Below, piece by piece: positions 17,751 to 27,100 of a stretch of 64,000 nucleotides of DNA. This DNA is from Mucilaginibacter inviolabilis (lineage in GTDB: Bacteria > Bacteroidota > Bacteroidia > Sphingobacteriales > Sphingobacteriaceae). The DNA lies in contig NZ_JAANAT010000001.1 in assembly GCF_011089895.1 (NCBI RefSeq), positions 2,046,001 to 2,110,000 on the forward strand. The letters run 5' to 3'. Below the pieces are notes generated by a model that did no database searches, was not told the origin of the DNA, and saw only the letters and a program-made list of their open reading frames with translations. Both the position numbers and the translations under genes were made by a program. The stretch's first letter is position 1. The number at the start of each line of letters is the position of its first letter.

Positions 17751-19688
17751 TTATTTGTTGTTTACCAAAAAATGAACGATCCTGCAGGCATGCCCCTTGC
17801 TCGCATTGTTCTTTTTATCGCTGATCTTGATTTTCAGCATATGATTGCCATTGCTCAAATTATCGCCCAGTAAATGATAAATGGGCAGATGCAACCAGCT
17901 GCTGAACTCGGTGAACAGGTCCTTATCTTTATAAGGGCCATTATCTACCGCGTAGGATATCGTGCCCGCGTCGCCACCGGCTACTACGGCAATACCTACC
18001 GCGTTACCTTTAAATGGGAGTGTTAATTCTGCCCCCGGTTCATCGGCATTCAATACCGGCACATGCACAAAACCCGGGCGGGTGGAAAGACCATCCTTCG
18101 GATTCCAATCGGGTGTGATCTGCCAACCTTTGCCCAGCTTGGCATTAGCCAGGTCATAATAGCTGCCATTTTCATAGCGGGCCTTATCAATTACCTGGGG
18201 TACAGGCATTTTAAACGGCACTTTGTATTTAGCCTCCACACACTCCTGCAACAGCGTCCGGATGGTGGCGAAATAGAGCTCCTGCCCGTAATAGGCCGGG
18301 TGGATGTCTTTAAAATCATCATTCCAGGTAAGCTCCTTATTTTTGATCTTGTCGTTCACTTCCAGCGCCAGGTTTACATAGGGCAGGTTATAGTGTTTGG
18401 CTATCAGTTCATGGTTAAATAATTCGGGCGATAACTTGCCTTTGGCATAGTTTTCCATTTTTTGCTGATCGACAAAGGCCATCAGGATTACGTCGGTATA
18501 AGGATTGGCATTGCGGGCATGCCTTACAATACCTTCCAAAGCACGTACCTGTGTGGTGCTGTCGGTACCGCGATCGTTTACGGCCGCCTCTAAAAACAGC
18601 AGGTCGGTTTTACCCGAATCCAGGATATCACGCTGCACGCGGAATGCATGCGGCAAACTACCTAAGGATGGTATACCGGCGGCTATAAAATGAAAATCAG
18701 TTTCGGGATAAGTTTCTTTCAGATACCGGCAGATCTTGTTGCGCCAACCCGGGTTAAAGGTGATCGATCCGCCCAGGAACGAAACTGTGGCCTTCTTTTT
18801 AACCGTTACCGTGTAATAAAAATTATTGAGCTTGCTGGCTGTGGTTACATAATTGCTGTACGGCAGCGCGTTTTTTACGGGGTACGAATTGCTGTAGATA
18901 AAATCGGCATAATAACCGGGGCGATCAATTTTAACGTGATGTCCCTGCAGCTCCACAGGCCCCTGGGTTATAGGCTGAATGCTCACCGGGCCACCCAAAG
19001 CCAGGTAATTTTTAGCGAAGATATAGGTATTTTCATCGGGCGGAACCAACTTATCGTTTAAGCCGATAGTATGCAGCACCGGCACGCGGAACGAGGCCAG
19101 CCCTTCCAGGTTATCTATCGGGTTATCTTTATAAGCCAATGCCTGCTCTTCGGTAAAATGATATACCTCTTTCAGCTCTTTCCAACTATTGGCATCACCG
19201 GGGCCTTTACCTTTGCCACCGGGCCAGCTTTTAAAATCGCAAACCGGTGTTTCGCCATAAATACAACTTACCTTATCCGGATTACGCTTAGCCCAGCCAT
19301 ATACATACAAACCGCCACGGCTTACGGCTTCTAACGCCACCTTGTGGGCGAATGCTTGCTTTTCTGTTAAATAGGCATAAAATTTATCCCAAACCTGTAA
19401 GGCCTGCGGAGCGCCATATTGATTATCTACATTAACAAAGGCCACATAAAAACCCCGGGTAAGCAATATGCTGTCGATTTCGGTATGCCAATCCGGGAAC
19501 GAGGCGCGCCATACCCAGGGATTGCCCGGTAGAGGGTGCGCGGGCTTTACATAATAAGCGTCGTGCCCGTCGATGTTAATGGTTACTTTTTCAAAACCCT
19601 TCCAAAGGGTGTTTTTGTCCTGAGCTTTTACCGGTAAAAAAGCCCCCAGGGTTATGGTTAAAATAAATAAGTATTTAAATTTTATCAT
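17751..19688 (-). CDS. Two-domain esterase: alpha/beta hydrolase plus SGNH/GDSL hydrolase
   Basis: About 645 residues; MIKFKYLF gives a better signal peptide than the Met three codons earlier (19697). Numbering here is from the earlier Met. Signal peptide to about 26. Residues 30-285 are an alpha/beta hydrolase with nucleophile S126 in AVSRGGLY, acid D215 (GLNDKLVPP) and base H253 or H254 (QGHHVK). Residues 300-480 are an SGNH hydrolase with S311 (FLGGSITF), N374 (AAVNDRG) and D464/H466 (KDIHPAYYG). A C-terminal beta domain (about 515-645) could be a carbohydrate-binding or accessory fold. Both active sites look intact. In a fucosidase operon the likely role is removal of acetyl or similar esters that block glycosidases; this is inference. 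Confidence 0.85.
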   Translation of the reverse strand: MIKFKYLFILTITLGAFLPVKAQDKNTLWKGFEKVTINIDGHDAYYVKPAHPLPGNPWVWRASFPDWHTEIDSILLTRGFYVAFVNVDNQYGAPQALQVWDKFYAYLTEKQAFAHKVALEAVSRGGLYVYGWAKRNPDKVSCIYGETPVCDFKSWPGGKGKGPGDANSWKELKEVYHFTEEQALAYKDNPIDNLEGLASFRVPVLHTIGLNDKLVPPDENTYIFAKNYLALGGPVSIQPITQGPVELQGHHVKIDRPGYYADFIYSNSYPVKNALPYSNYVTTASKLNNFYYTVTVKKKATVSFLGGSITFNPGWRNKICRYLKETYPETDFHFIAAGIPSLGSLPHAFRVQRDILDSGKTDLLFLEAAVNDRGTDSTTQVRALEGIVRHARNANPYTDVILMAFVDQQKMENYAKGKLSPELFNHELIAKHYNLPYVNLALEVNDKIKNKELTWNDDFKDIHPAYYGQELYFATIRTLLQECVEAKYKVPFKMPVPQVIDKARYENGSYYDLANAKLGKGWQITPDWNPKDGLSTRPGFVHVPVLNADEPGAELTLPFKGNAVGIAVVAGGDAGTISYAVDNGPYKDKDLFTEFSSWLHLPIYHLLGDNLSNGNHMLKIKISDKKNNASKGHACRIVHFLVNNK

Positions 19689-19833
19689 GCCTTGCATCCT
19701 ATAATACTGTTATAATGGTTTTCGCCGGATGGCTTTTTTACTGGTTTGGTAAATGTATTGGCTAATTATATCTCAAAAAATGGATAAATCTTTGAAATAG
19801 ATGGACAATCCCCTTTGCCTCATCTTTCGCAGG

Positions 19834-20060
19834 CGACTCACCCCGTCTACGCTTCGCTGGACGACCCTCTCTTCGCCTGCGGCGGAAAGAGGGTTTGGAA
19901 AACATTTTGTCATGCTGAATGGAATGAAGCATCTGCTATTGAACTTTTTAATTGTAGAATAGATACTTCGTTCCTCAGGATGACAAAAAGAAAGGCGATC
20001 CCCTCTTTCCGCCGCAGGCGAAGAGAGGGTGATCAAGCGAAGCGATGATCGGGTGAGTCG
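19834..20060. repeat. Composite nested inverted repeat (A-B-A')
   Basis: A type A repeat (19834-19895) and its inverted copy (20000-20060) flank a type B palindrome (19905-19988, arms TTTTGTCATGCTGA and TCAGGATGACAAAA). The whole 227 bases can fold as one long hairpin with an inner hairpin. It sits in the 386-base gap between the second GH95 gene and the esterase gene and probably splits the fucoside run into separate transcripts. An open frame across it is not a gene. Confidence 0.8.
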
Positions 20061-20074
20061 ATTCTGCGGCGTTA

Positions 20075-22357
20075 TCAATTCCCCACAAAATCATAAACCT
20101 TCCCCTTCTCTGTCTTAAAGCTGTAAGCCACATCATTACCAGCCCCATCAGTTTTTGAAACCTGTGAAGCAGTTTTTAAAGCATTAGGGCTTTGCAGTTT
20201 ACATTCGCCGCCGGCCAATGATTTGATACTAAGCTTAACAATTTTGCCGTCTTTCCATTCCATGTTCACGATCTCAAAATCACCACGGGCACGCAGGCCC
20301 TGTACACTCCCTGTTGGCCAGGTTTTGGGTAACGCGGGTAATAATTGCAGTTCGCCGGTTTGGCTTTGCAGCAGCATTTCGGTTACGCCGGCTGTGTAGC
20401 CAAAGTTTCCATCAATTTGGAATGGTGGATGCGCACAAAAAAGGTTGGCATATAAACCGCCGCCTTCGTTATAATTTACTCCGGAACCACCAACCAGCGT
20501 TATAAAATTGTTCAGAATGGTATAAGCGTGGTTACCATCTTGTAAACGTGCCCAGAAATTCATTTTCCAGGCCATCGACCAGCCTGTTGATACATCACCA
20601 CGGGCCAGTAAGCTTACTTTAGCAGCTTTGGCCAACTCAGGTGTTTTGAGCGTGCTGATGCGGCTGCCCGGGTGCAGACCGAAAAGGTTTGAAGAATGGC
20701 GGTGCGTATCTTTCGGATCGTCACGATCGGTTTCCCATTCCTGCAGTTGACCCCATTTACCAATTTTTGGTTTTAGCAGGTGCTCTCGCATATCGGCTAC
20801 GCGATCGCGGTATGTTTTGTCGATGCCTAAAACATCAGCGGCCTGAATGTAGTTAGTGAACAGGTCGTATACTATTTCCTGGTCATAAGTAACCCCATCT
20901 TCGGTAGGTCCATGCTCTGGCGACCAGCCCAGCGGCGATACCAGCGTACCATCAGGGCGACGTTTCAGGTGATCATCCCAAAACTCCACTACCTCTTTCA
21001 AAATAGGATAACCAAAGCTTTTCAAATAGGCTTTGTCCTGTGTAAAGGCATAATGCTCCCAGATGCCCTGCATATACCAGGCGCTGCCGGGAGTGTTCCA
21101 CAAAAAGCTGGAACCGCCATAAATATTGTTCTCGGTTTTCACCGTCCAGCCGCGAACGCCGGGATACTGCTTGCGGGTACTTTCCTTTTTCACCTCGCGC
21201 ATACTGTTAATATAATCGAGGTATGGGAAATGACATTCTGAAAGATTAGTAGGCTCGGCCAGCCAGTAGTTCATCTGGATATTGATGTTGGAGTGGTAAT
21301 CACTGCGCCATGGTGGGTTATTGCTTTCGTTCCAAAGGCCCTGCAAATTGGCTGGCAGGCCTCCTTTACGTGAGGAGCTGATGAGCAAATAGCGGCCATA
21401 TTGATATAACAAGGCCTCTAATTGCGGATCGCCTTTGGTTTTATAAGCTGTAAGTCGTTTGTATGTGGGCAAAGCGGCCTGCTCTGCCGGGGTGTTACCC
21501 AGGTCAATAGCTACACGGCCAAACAATGCCTGATAATCCTGTAAATGGGCAGCTAACAGTTGCGCATAGGTTTTGCTCCAAGTCGCCGTTAAGGCTTGTC
21601 CTACTTTTACTTCCGGGGATTCGCCGCGCCAGTGTTGTTCACGTTGGTTACTGTAATCAGTAGCTGCAGCCAGTAATACGGTAAAACCATTTGCTTTTTT
21701 AATAGTTAATTGCGGCTCCCCTTTACTATCCGGTTCAACATATGCAGTACCACCATCTACTTTAACTGTAAGCCCGGCATAGTATGCCAGGCCGTTATCC
21801 AATTTACCTTTAATTTTCAGCATGACGCCATTTTCGGTAACTTTAGTGTTGTGGGCATCTTTTAATTTAATAGTGGCAGAATAAGCGCCTTTTTTATTGG
21901 CGGTAAAGTGCAATACCATCACTTTGCCAGGGAAACTGCAAAAATACTCGCGTTGATAAGTCACGCCCCCATCGGTATAGCTAATCTGTTGTACGGCCTT
22001 ACTAATATCCAGCTGACGGCGATAATTTGCCGGTATTTTTTGGGTTGAATCTTTACCCTTAAAATCAATGTACAGATCGCCGAAGGCCTGGTAAGCGCCG
22101 GTTTCGTTTTCGTCGCCCGTCCATAAACTGATCTCGTTAAACTGGATGTGCTCCTGCGCCAATCCGCCGAATACCATACCGCCTATGCGGCCATTACCTA
22201 TGGGATAGGCTTCGGTCATCCAGGTTTTGGCGGGTTTATCATCCCAAACCGTTAAACTTTTTTGATGCAGACCTGGATTTACCTGTTGGGCACCTGCGGT
22301 AAATACCCATAGGGTTTGCGTTAAGAAAAGCGAAAAGCAAGTAATCTTTTTAATCAT
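20075..22357 (-). CDS. Alpha-L-fucosidase, GH95 (copy b)
   Basis: 760 residues from the Met at 22357, chosen because [20 protein letters not shown] then AGAQ is a proper signal peptide; an in-frame Met 20 codons earlier would bury it. The protein has [20 protein letters not shown] at its start, [14 protein letters not shown], then [14 protein letters not shown] with both asparagines of the GH95 N-x-N pair (residues 357 and 359), GWSPEHGPT and [12 protein letters not shown]. This is the canonical form of an inverting alpha-1,2-L-fucosidase. It is a diverged paralogue of the GH95 at 14093, about 180 bases downstream of the mutarotase gene and same strand. Confidence 0.93.
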   Translation of the reverse strand: MIKKITCFSLFLTQTLWVFTAGAQQVNPGLHQKSLTVWDDKPAKTWMTEAYPIGNGRIGGMVFGGLAQEHIQFNEISLWTGDENETGAYQAFGDLYIDFKGKDSTQKIPANYRRQLDISKAVQQISYTDGGVTYQREYFCSFPGKVMVLHFTANKKGAYSATIKLKDAHNTKVTENGVMLKIKGKLDNGLAYYAGLTVKVDGGTAYVEPDSKGEPQLTIKKANGFTVLLAAATDYSNQREQHWRGESPEVKVGQALTATWSKTYAQLLAAHLQDYQALFGRVAIDLGNTPAEQAALPTYKRLTAYKTKGDPQLEALLYQYGRYLLISSSRKGGLPANLQGLWNESNNPPWRSDYHSNINIQMNYWLAEPTNLSECHFPYLDYINSMREVKKESTRKQYPGVRGWTVKTENNIYGGSSFLWNTPGSAWYMQGIWEHYAFTQDKAYLKSFGYPILKEVVEFWDDHLKRRPDGTLVSPLGWSPEHGPTEDGVTYDQEIVYDLFTNYIQAADVLGIDKTYRDRVADMREHLLKPKIGKWGQLQEWETDRDDPKDTHRHSSNLFGLHPGSRISTLKTPELAKAAKVSLLARGDVSTGWSMAWKMNFWARLQDGNHAYTILNNFITLVGGSGVNYNEGGGLYANLFCAHPPFQIDGNFGYTAGVTEMLLQSQTGELQLLPALPKTWPTGSVQGLRARGDFEIVNMEWKDGKIVKLSIKSLAGGECKLQSPNALKTASQVSKTDGAGNDVAYSFKTEKGKVYDFVGN

Positions 22358-22537
22358 CAGAAACAAAAATTTAGTGTTTAATTGGTTTGATTGTTTCGCT
22401 CCGGATATACTTACCATATTCTATCTCCAAAAGCACCCAGATGTAACAATCAGCGCTAAAAATATAAATTAAATGTAATACTTACAGTTTTAATTTAAAC
22501 ACACATGATATTTGTTACATTTTGCCGGATATCATGC

Positions 22538-22969
22538 TCAATCGGTATGGAAAACCTCTTGCATGTTTTGCCATATTTTTTGCTGAGCTGCCGCCTCGGG
22601 CAGTGGATTTTGCGTGGGATTGGTTTCTTTCCACCAGCGCTGGGTGGTGGTATCGGCAGCCATCAGGGCCATGTCTTTATCAAAATCGGCCCCCACATAT
22701 TCAAAATAGCTGAACAGAAAATACTTACCCTCTATTTTTTGAATGTAGATGGAGTAGTTACGGATGTTGCATTCTTTGATCTTTTTTAATACCCCAGGCC
22801 AGGCGGCAGCGTGCAGCTTTTTATAGTAAGCCATCTTTTCGGGTTTTAAGCCGGTTATCATACCAAAGCGTTTTACTTTGACAACATGAGCAGTTGATTG
22901 TTGCTGCTGAGGATGATCACATGCTGAAAAAGTCAGCAGGCAGATGATCGCTATACAAAATCTTTTCAT
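22538..22969 (-). CDS. L-rhamnose/L-fucose mutarotase family lipoprotein (RhaM-like)
   Basis: About 143 residues. MKRFCIAIICLLTFSACDH is a lipoprotein signal with lipobox FSAC; the Met at 22969 fits better than the one at 22978. The mature part has the RhaM dimeric ferredoxin-like fold: RFGMITGLKPEKMAYYKKLH, the AAWPGVLKKIKECNIRNYSI segment and the TTQRWWKETNPTQNP motif. The family interconverts alpha and beta anomers of 6-deoxy sugars. In this locus L-fucose is the likely substrate. Most known members are cytoplasmic, so export is unusual and would place anomer conversion on the outside of the inner membrane, next to the symporter encoded 12 bases upstream. Confidence 0.85.
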   Translation of the reverse strand: MKRFCIAIICLLTFSACDHPQQQQSTAHVVKVKRFGMITGLKPEKMAYYKKLHAAAWPGVLKKIKECNIRNYSIYIQKIEGKYFLFSYFEYVGADFDKDMALMAADTTTQRWWKETNPTQNPLPEAAAQQKIWQNMQEVFHTD

Positions 22970-22981
22970 ATCCATCATTAA

Positions 22982-24637
22982 TTATCTGAAAATGTAAAAA
23001 AGCACCACCATAATGAGTACCAGTAATACCGAGAGCACTTTATAGTTCCCCAAGCCGCTCCAGGCCGGGCCACGCAGGGGTTCCCAGGGCGATCGCCAGT
23101 AGAGTACCGAACTTTCCTTGGTATGTTTTACTGGGTAGATATAGGATAGCGATACCTGTATCAGTACACAGATCACAAACAGGTAAAAAGCCATCATCAT
23201 AAAGGGGATCTGCCCTATTGCGGTATCCGGAAACAACTTATTCGTCGCGAATACGATCACACCAATAGCCGAGCCAATCCACAAAGTATATTTGGCTGAT
23301 ACGGCCGATGCCTTATCCCAGAATACGCCCAACAAGAACACGCAGGTTATAGGCGGCGCTATATGCGCGATGATGTCATTCAACCCATCGAAAATACTGC
23401 CGTAGCGATTAAGCAGCGGCAGCAAAGCCAGCGACAAAACCAGTGATACTCCCGCAGCTATTTTGCCCACTTTTACCAGTCCGGCATCGTTAGCCTCCGG
23501 CTTATATCGTTTATAAATATCATAGCTTACAATGGTAGAAATGGAGTTTAGCGCCCCTGAGATCTGGCTCATCAAACCCGATAACAGGGCGGCAACTAAT
23601 ACACCTATCAATCCTTGAGGTATCAGTTGGGTGATCATGAGGGTGTAGATGCCTTTGCTGTCAACAACCTCTTTCCCGCCAACAACAGATTTTAATGCCG
23701 AAATATCCAGGTGACCGCTTTGTGCCAGCGTATAAGCAAACAGGCCCGGCATCACAAAAATAAAAACGGGTAATATTTTAATAAAACCGCAGAATAATGG
23801 GCCCACACGGGCATGGTTCTCGTCTTTGGCGCCCAATACCCGCTGTACAATGGTTTGATCGGCGCACCAGTACCAGATGCCTAACACCGGGTAGCCCAGA
23901 AATACAGCGTACCAGGGCATACCGCTCGGATCGCCATGCGGACGTAGCATGGAAAGCTTGTTCATTTCGCCGGTATGTTTTAATACATCCACCATCGGCT
24001 CCCAGCCGCCCATTTTGTTATAGGCGGCAATGCTCATGATAATGGCGCCGCCCAACAGCACCAGGGTTTGGATAGATTCTGTCACCACCACAGCGGTTAA
24101 GCCGCCAACAACGGTGTAAATGGTGGTAATAATGGAGATAACGATAACGCTGGTATACATATCCACCCCGAACAAAGTATGCAGCACTACCCCACCGGCC
24201 AGTAGCGAAAAAGCGATATGAATAAGTACCGCCGACACTACGGATATAATAGCCAGCCAATCGCGACTGGCACGATCATACCTTTTCTCCAAAAAATCGG
24301 GCAGGGTAGCCACACCCGATTTGATATAGAACGGCGCGAAGAACAAGGCCAGCAAGATCAAAGTAAAGGCAGCCATCCACTCAAAATCGCCATTGAGCAG
24401 GCCTTTATCAAAGCCGCTTTGGGCCAGGCTTACCAAATGCACACAGGATATGTTGGTAGCGAACAAGGCCAAACCGATCATGGGCCAGCGCAGTTTTTTG
24501 CCCGCCAGGAAGTACTCCCCGGCAGCATTATTGTTATTCCGCGTTTTACGCTGATGCCGGATACCCGACCATAGCCCTATGATAAAAATAAAGGCGATGT
24601 ACAAGGCGCTGATGATCAAATCGGGAGTATGGATCAT
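22982..24637 (-). CDS. Sodium:sugar symporter, SSS family
   Basis: 551 residues, about 14 transmembrane segments. Seen: GEYFLAGKKLRWPMIGLALF, FATNISCVHLVSLAQSGF in the first broken helix, and GLMSQISGALNSISTIVSYD, the SSS family signature with the second sodium-site serine region. It is SGLT-like. Tight linkage to the mutarotase (12 bases or fewer) and to L-fuconate dehydratase makes L-fucose its probable cargo, driven by sodium. Linkage supports this; sequence alone does not fix the sugar. Confidence 0.9.
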   Translation of the reverse strand: MIHTPDLIISALYIAFIFIIGLWSGIRHQRKTRNNNNAAGEYFLAGKKLRWPMIGLALFATNISCVHLVSLAQSGFDKGLLNGDFEWMAAFTLILLALFFAPFYIKSGVATLPDFLEKRYDRASRDWLAIISVVSAVLIHIAFSLLAGGVVLHTLFGVDMYTSVIVISIITTIYTVVGGLTAVVVTESIQTLVLLGGAIIMSIAAYNKMGGWEPMVDVLKHTGEMNKLSMLRPHGDPSGMPWYAVFLGYPVLGIWYWCADQTIVQRVLGAKDENHARVGPLFCGFIKILPVFIFVMPGLFAYTLAQSGHLDISALKSVVGGKEVVDSKGIYTLMITQLIPQGLIGVLVAALLSGLMSQISGALNSISTIVSYDIYKRYKPEANDAGLVKVGKIAAGVSLVLSLALLPLLNRYGSIFDGLNDIIAHIAPPITCVFLLGVFWDKASAVSAKYTLWIGSAIGVIVFATNKLFPDTAIGQIPFMMMAFYLFVICVLIQVSLSYIYPVKHTKESSVLYWRSPWEPLRGPAWSGLGNYKVLSVLLVLIMVVLFYIFR

Positions 24638-24710
24638 GTTTTTTTGTTTAGAATCAAGAGATAAGAATTAAGACAAACTGTTGCTTTATCAACCTTCCCT
24701 TTGTTCTCAT

Positions 24711-24741
24711 ATTTTGACTTTTGAATTTTTACTTTTGACTT
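24711..24741. repeat. Permuted AGTCAAAA/ATTCAAAA/AGTAAAA low-complexity repeat
   Basis: On the minus strand the words AAGTCAAAA, GTAAAAATTC and AAAAGTCAAAA follow one another. The same words in a different order occur at 61250-61279. Here the repeat supplies the last codons (S, Q, K) and the stop of the L-fuconate dehydratase gene. Confidence 0.55.
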
Positions 24742-25964
24742 AATGCTATCAAATCGCAGCTGCTGCCGGGCTCCTGCGGGGTGATGTATACACCATTGCT
24801 GATATGTACCGGGTTTACAAAATGCTGCTGTAAATGTGGGATATGCTCTAAAAACAAGGCTTCGTGCCCCATCGATATATGGTTGAACAGTACCAGGTGC
24901 TGGTGTAATTGCCCCATATCGCCTACATGAGGCACTACCGGTATACCGTATTTTTTACAAAGCAGGCTCACCGTGATAAATTCGCTTACCCCGCCTACAC
25001 GCACCGCATCCACCTGGATAAAAGAGGCGCAGCCAGTTTGCAGGTAATTTTTAAATATGATCTTATTGGGTACGTGCTCGCCCAAGGCCAGTTTTACCGG
25101 GGACACGGCATCGGCCAGGGTTTTATGGGCCAGTACATCATCCGGGTGGGTGGGCTCTTCTACCCAGTAAGGGTTCATGCTTTTGAATTGATTGCAGATG
25201 GAGATAGCCTGCGGCAGGTTCCATTGCTGGTTGGCATCCAACATCACTTTTACGCTGTCACCCGCCACTTCACGTACAATGTGCGCCCTGCGGATATCCC
25301 TTTCCGGATCAACAGAACCTACTTTAAGTTTCATGGCGGTAAAACCTTCTTCCAGGGCTTTCTTACAGTTCTCGCGTACTTTTTCGTCGGAGTAGTTGAA
25401 CCAGCCGATGGAAGTATCATAACCCGGGTAGCCGGTTTGTAAAATATTTTCCCGCTGATGGCTGGCAGACCTTTGATCGGTAAGCATTTGGATAGCCTGC
25501 GCATGAGTCAATTCATCCTCGAGATAGGAAAGATCAAGCGTCGCCACAATTTGCTCGGGCGACAGATCAGTGAGTAATTTCCATAGCGGTACCCCCCTCT
25601 TTTTGGCCCAAAGATCATAACAGGCATTAGTGACCGAAGCCAAGGCCAGGTGCACCACACCTTTATGCGGCCCCAACCATCGGAATTGCTGATCGTTGGA
25701 AAGCTGGTTGAACAATCGACCAAAACCGGCCATGGTTTCTTCAATATCTTTCCCCGCCAGTTTGCTGGCATAATAATGGGCGGCTTTGCAAACCAGGTCG
25801 TTGCCCTCGCCAAGGGTAAAGGCAAAGCCGGTGCCTGTTAGTCCGCTATCATCAAACAAACGGGTTACTGCGTAGGAATAAACGGGGTTGGTATGTACGG
25901 CATCACTCCCGGCGCTACCATCAAGCGCGTAGCGTACGTCGTCAACTTCAATATTCTTTATCAT
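24729..25964 (-). CDS. fucD: L-fuconate dehydratase, enolase superfamily
   Basis: 411 residues. The residues of the characterised Xanthomonas L-fuconate dehydratase can all be placed: K212 and K214 (MKLKVG), metal ligands D243 (LDANQQW), E269 (VEEPTHPDD) and E296 (GEHVPN), and the catalytic H346 (PHVGDMG). The family-specific N-terminal segments (GSDAVHTNP, FTLGEGND, FRWLGPHKG) also match. The reaction is L-fuconate to 2-keto-3-deoxy-L-fuconate in the cytoplasm. It is 18 bases or so downstream of the SDR gene and 91 bases upstream of the symporter, in the same direction. A lactonase and later steps are not in the window. Confidence 0.92.
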   Translation of the reverse strand: MIKNIEVDDVRYALDGSAGSDAVHTNPVYSYAVTRLFDDSGLTGTGFAFTLGEGNDLVCKAAHYYASKLAGKDIEETMAGFGRLFNQLSNDQQFRWLGPHKGVVHLALASVTNACYDLWAKKRGVPLWKLLTDLSPEQIVATLDLSYLEDELTHAQAIQMLTDQRSASHQRENILQTGYPGYDTSIGWFNYSDEKVRENCKKALEEGFTAMKLKVGSVDPERDIRRAHIVREVAGDSVKVMLDANQQWNLPQAISICNQFKSMNPYWVEEPTHPDDVLAHKTLADAVSPVKLALGEHVPNKIIFKNYLQTGCASFIQVDAVRVGGVSEFITVSLLCKKYGIPVVPHVGDMGQLHQHLVLFNHISMGHEALFLEHIPHLQQHFVNPVHISNGVYITPQEPGSSCDLIALSQK

Positions 25965-25982
25965 CTATTTTAATTCTGTTTT

Positions 25983-26768
25983 TTATTGATTTGGCGCATT
26001 CATAACACGACGATAGCCTAATTCGGCACCTCCGCTTACGGGTAAAATACAGCCTGTTATAAAACGGGCCTGTTCAGATATCAGGAACAAACAGGCATCG
26101 GCTATGACATCACCTTCCGGGCAATAGCCTAAGGCATGGATCCCATCCAGATAGTTTTCGATAGTCAACGGATCGGGCTGCTGCTGGCTCCAACTACGTA
26201 ACATAGGCGTCCATACACCTGCCGGCGCAACAGCGTTCACCCGAATACCAAAAGGCGCGTAATCAAGCGCCATTGATTTGGTAAGGGCATTAACAGCTCC
26301 TTTGGTAGCGCTGTATGCCGCATGGATCTCCTGCCCTATCTCCCCTACAAGACTGCTGGTATTTAAAATATTCCCTTTCGTTTTTTTGAGTTCATCAATG
26401 CCAAAACGGGTGGTATTATAAATGCCTTTTACATTCACATCGAACACTTTATCCCACTCTTCTACCGTAGTTTCGTGTACAGCTTTTGAGGGGTTGGATA
26501 TACCGGCGTTATTATGGATCACATCTATCCCGCCAAAACGAGCTACGGTTTCGGCAATGGCGCGCTGCATATCATCAGTTATGGATACGTCGGCATTTAT
26601 AAATAATATTTCGGTTGCAGGTAGTTTTGATTTTGCCTGTTCAATACTGCTTTCGTTATTGGAAATGATGCTCAACCGGGCCCCGGCGGCGCTGTATACT
26701 TTGGCGCATTCCCAACCGATACCCTCGGTGCCCCCGGTCAAAAAAATCACTTTGTTGTTGAGTATCAT
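25983..26768 (-). CDS. Short-chain dehydrogenase, probable L-fucose dehydrogenase
   Basis: 261 residues from the Met at 26768 (an in-frame Met seven codons earlier is less likely because it adds a hydrophilic tail before the first strand). Numbering from the earlier Met: TGGTEGIG cofactor loop at 18-25, NNAG at 93-96, catalytic S145/S146, Y159 and K163 (YSATK). The stretch SSLVGEIGQ, then PFGIRVNAVAPAGVWTP and the terminal GGAELGY closely follow human HSD17B14, an SDR shown to oxidise L-fucose. With fuconate dehydratase next door this argues for L-fucose dehydrogenase, first step of the non-phosphorylating route; 2-keto-3-deoxy-fuconate dehydrogenase is the alternative. Confidence 0.8.
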   Translation of the reverse strand: MILNNKVIFLTGGTEGIGWECAKVYSAAGARLSIISNNESSIEQAKSKLPATEILFINADVSITDDMQRAIAETVARFGGIDVIHNNAGISNPSKAVHETTVEEWDKVFDVNVKGIYNTTRFGIDELKKTKGNILNTSSLVGEIGQEIHAAYSATKGAVNALTKSMALDYAPFGIRVNAVAPAGVWTPMLRSWSQQQPDPLTIENYLDGIHALGYCPEGDVIADACLFLISEQARFITGCILPVSGGAELGYRRVMNAPNQ

Positions 26769-27100
26769 ATATTTTATAGTTAAAATCAAGGCAGAACATC
26801 AGCTATCGCGTAACTGCTTTTCCTCGAAATTTATTAGTCGTCTGGTTAAATTGGTACTTGCAGAACAATTCAAAAGTAAAGCCCTGCGCTATTGTTTATA
26901 ATAGGCAAAACATTTTTTTTAATGGATTATTCAACTAAAAATGAAGCGATAAGTACAGGATATTGGCAAAATGTTGTCATGGGTATTCAATATGGCTTAA
27001 ATGATTGTATTTGCAGATTGTTTTATCTATAATAGCGTTAGATATTACACAACGATCTGTTAATGATGTAATATTCCATTATAAACCAATTGTTACCTTC
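26769..27100. promoter_or_regulatory. Divergent control region, fucose operon/AraC
   Basis: 332 bases without a gene between the SDR (-) and the AraC regulator (+). On the minus strand TACTTTTG (26878-26871) matches the Bacteroidota -7 consensus, with TTTG 27 bases farther upstream, which is too far for a standard -33. On the plus strand TGTATTTG near 27005 is one base off. No clear operator repeat was found. Confidence 0.4.

Noticed and set aside
19773..20078. Open frame of about 100 codons on the minus strand
   Set aside because: It lies wholly inside the A-B-A' inverted repeat; its text comes from palindromic arms, and the opposite strand is equally open.
22505..22789. Plus-strand frame over the mutarotase gene
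   Set aside because: It is a shadow of the RhaM-like gene, whose motifs are clear on the minus strand.
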